This document shows, piece by piece, positions 5,579 to 6,203 of a stretch of DNA of 6,203 nucleotides. A program made the translations under genes and the position numbers. The DNA comes from Holophagae bacterium. Its GTDB lineage: Bacteria > Acidobacteriota > Thermoanaerobaculia > Thermoanaerobaculales > Sulfomarinibacteraceae. The notes beneath the pieces are model-generated. The model saw only the letters and a list, made by a program, of their open reading frames with translations. It had not been told where the DNA came from and ran no database searches. The DNA is taken from positions 1-6,203 of the forward strand of contig DAOWGJ010000053.1 of assembly GCA_030637505.1 (NCBI GenBank), given 5' to 3'. Positions within the stretch are counted from its first letter, which is position 1; every line of letters begins with the position of its first letter.

Positions 5579-6203
5579 GAAAGAGGACCTGCCGCCCAGA
5601 CCTCGGGGAGTGCCTGCCTTCACAACCTCCTTGCAAATCGCCTATCCTATTGAGGTGAACCCATCCGATGTACTCAGTCCTCAACGCTTGATCGAAGATG
5701 AACGGCAGTTGGTGAATATCTCACCCCACGGCCGAATTCGCATAGCCGTCGGTTACCCCAATACCTATCGTGTGGCCCTGAGTTCGCTGGCCCACCAGTG
5801 GGTCACCCGCCTCGCAACCAGAAATGCAGATGTTGGAGTCGAACGCTTCTACCTCGACGGAAGCCCGAAAGGGCGTACCTTTGAACATCACTCGCCGCTC
5901 GGCGACATGGACATTCTGGCCTTCACGTGTTCATTCGAGTTGGACGCAGTTCATGTTCTGACTATTCTCGACAACGCCGGCATCCCCCGTCATTCGGCAG
6001 ATAGAAATGCTCGCCATCCCCTGATCGTCGTCGGAGGCCCAGTTGCCTCCATCAATCCGTTACCCATGTCACCGTCCGTCGACGTCTTCTGCCTCGGAGC
6101 CGGCGAAATTTTGCTGCCGAAACTCCTCGAGATCCTCAAGGACACACCCGATCGCACTCGACTCTTGGAGGACCTGGCCAACAGAGACGGGTTCTTCGTC
6201 CCA
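5577..6203 (+). CDS. Radical SAM protein, N-terminal B12-binding-like part (cut by window)
   Basis: The frame is open from ATG 5577 through the window edge, 209 codons. From about residue 52 it matches the N-terminal Rossmann-like domain of COG1032-type radical SAM enzymes. Visible motifs are RIAVGYPNTYRVALSSL (residues 54-70), a VERFYLDG strand (88-95), LAFTCSFELDAVHVL (116-130), LIVVGGPVASINPLP (149-163) and VDVFCLGAGE (169-178). In this family the domain is followed by the radical SAM core with the CxxxCxxC iron-sulfur motif, which would lie beyond the window and cannot be confirmed. The substrate is unknown. The start is uncertain: ATG 5577 has no clear Shine-Dalgarno and yields a Pro-rich, unconserved-looking leader, whereas GTG at 5655 (codon 27) begins just before NPSDVLSPQRL, which looks like a family N-terminus. 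The gene diverges from cmk. Confidence 0.85.
   Translation, partial: MKEDLPPRPRGVPAFTTSLQIAYPIEVNPSDVLSPQRLIEDERQLVNISPHGRIRIAVGYPNTYRVALSSLAHQWVTRLATRNADVGVERFYLDGSPKGRTFEHHSPLGDMDILAFTCSFELDAVHVLTILDNAGIPRHSADRNARHPLIVVGGPVASINPLPMSPSVDVFCLGAGEILLPKLLEILKDTPDRTRLLEDLANRDGFFVP

Noticed and set aside
1..6203. Mobile elements, CRISPR arrays, tRNA or rRNA genes, toxin-antitoxin or defence genes
   Set aside because: I looked for transposase motifs, regularly spaced direct repeats and cloverleaf-like stretches on both strands and found none. The only strong repeat is inside rpsA.

Overview
The window reads as a compact chromosomal housekeeping locus from a Gram-negative (diderm) bacterium, moderately GC-rich by eye. 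An lpxB gene shows that the organism makes lipid A. The cmk-rpsA-ihfB gene order is widespread in Proteobacteria and related phyla. The DUF6677-like membrane protein and the style of the radical SAM protein point, by memory of these families only, towards Acidobacteriota or a neighbouring phylum; this placement is tentative.

Layout. Seven genes lie on the minus strand and are read from right to left: cmk (4737-5486), rpsA (2426-4621), an IHF-beta/HU-type DNA-bending protein (2080-2364), a DUF6677-like membrane protein (1625-2083), a 55-residue two-helix membrane protein (1458-1625), a VanZ-like membrane protein (1072-1461), and lpxB (1-1075, 3' end cut by the window edge). From the IHF gene to lpxB every junction overlaps by 1-4 bases, so these five genes are almost certainly co-transcribed and translationally coupled. 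On the plus strand, diverging from cmk, one partial gene begins near 5577 and runs off the right edge. It encodes the N-terminal cobalamin-binding-like domain of a radical SAM protein. No gene-free stretch exceeds about 115 bases.

Regulation seen. A good sigma70-type promoter (TTCACA-17-TACACT) precedes cmk and fixes its start. A perfect TTGACA -35 box lies between cmk and rpsA. A TATACT -10-like box overlapping a perfect 12-bp palindrome lies between rpsA and the IHF gene, followed by a strong Shine-Dalgarno. A second perfect 12-bp palindrome sits in the cmk/radical-SAM divergent region.

Biology. The cluster joins nucleotide supply (CMP kinase), translation initiation (S1), nucleoid architecture (IHF/HU) and lipid A synthesis (LpxB), with three small membrane proteins of unknown role inserted between the last two. 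The most distinctive points are the roughly 165-residue acidic, internally repeated extension of S1, the tightly overlapping five-gene chain, and the tiny conserved-looking membrane protein. I see no mobile element, CRISPR array, tRNA, rRNA or defence system, and nothing that I would call a new system with confidence.
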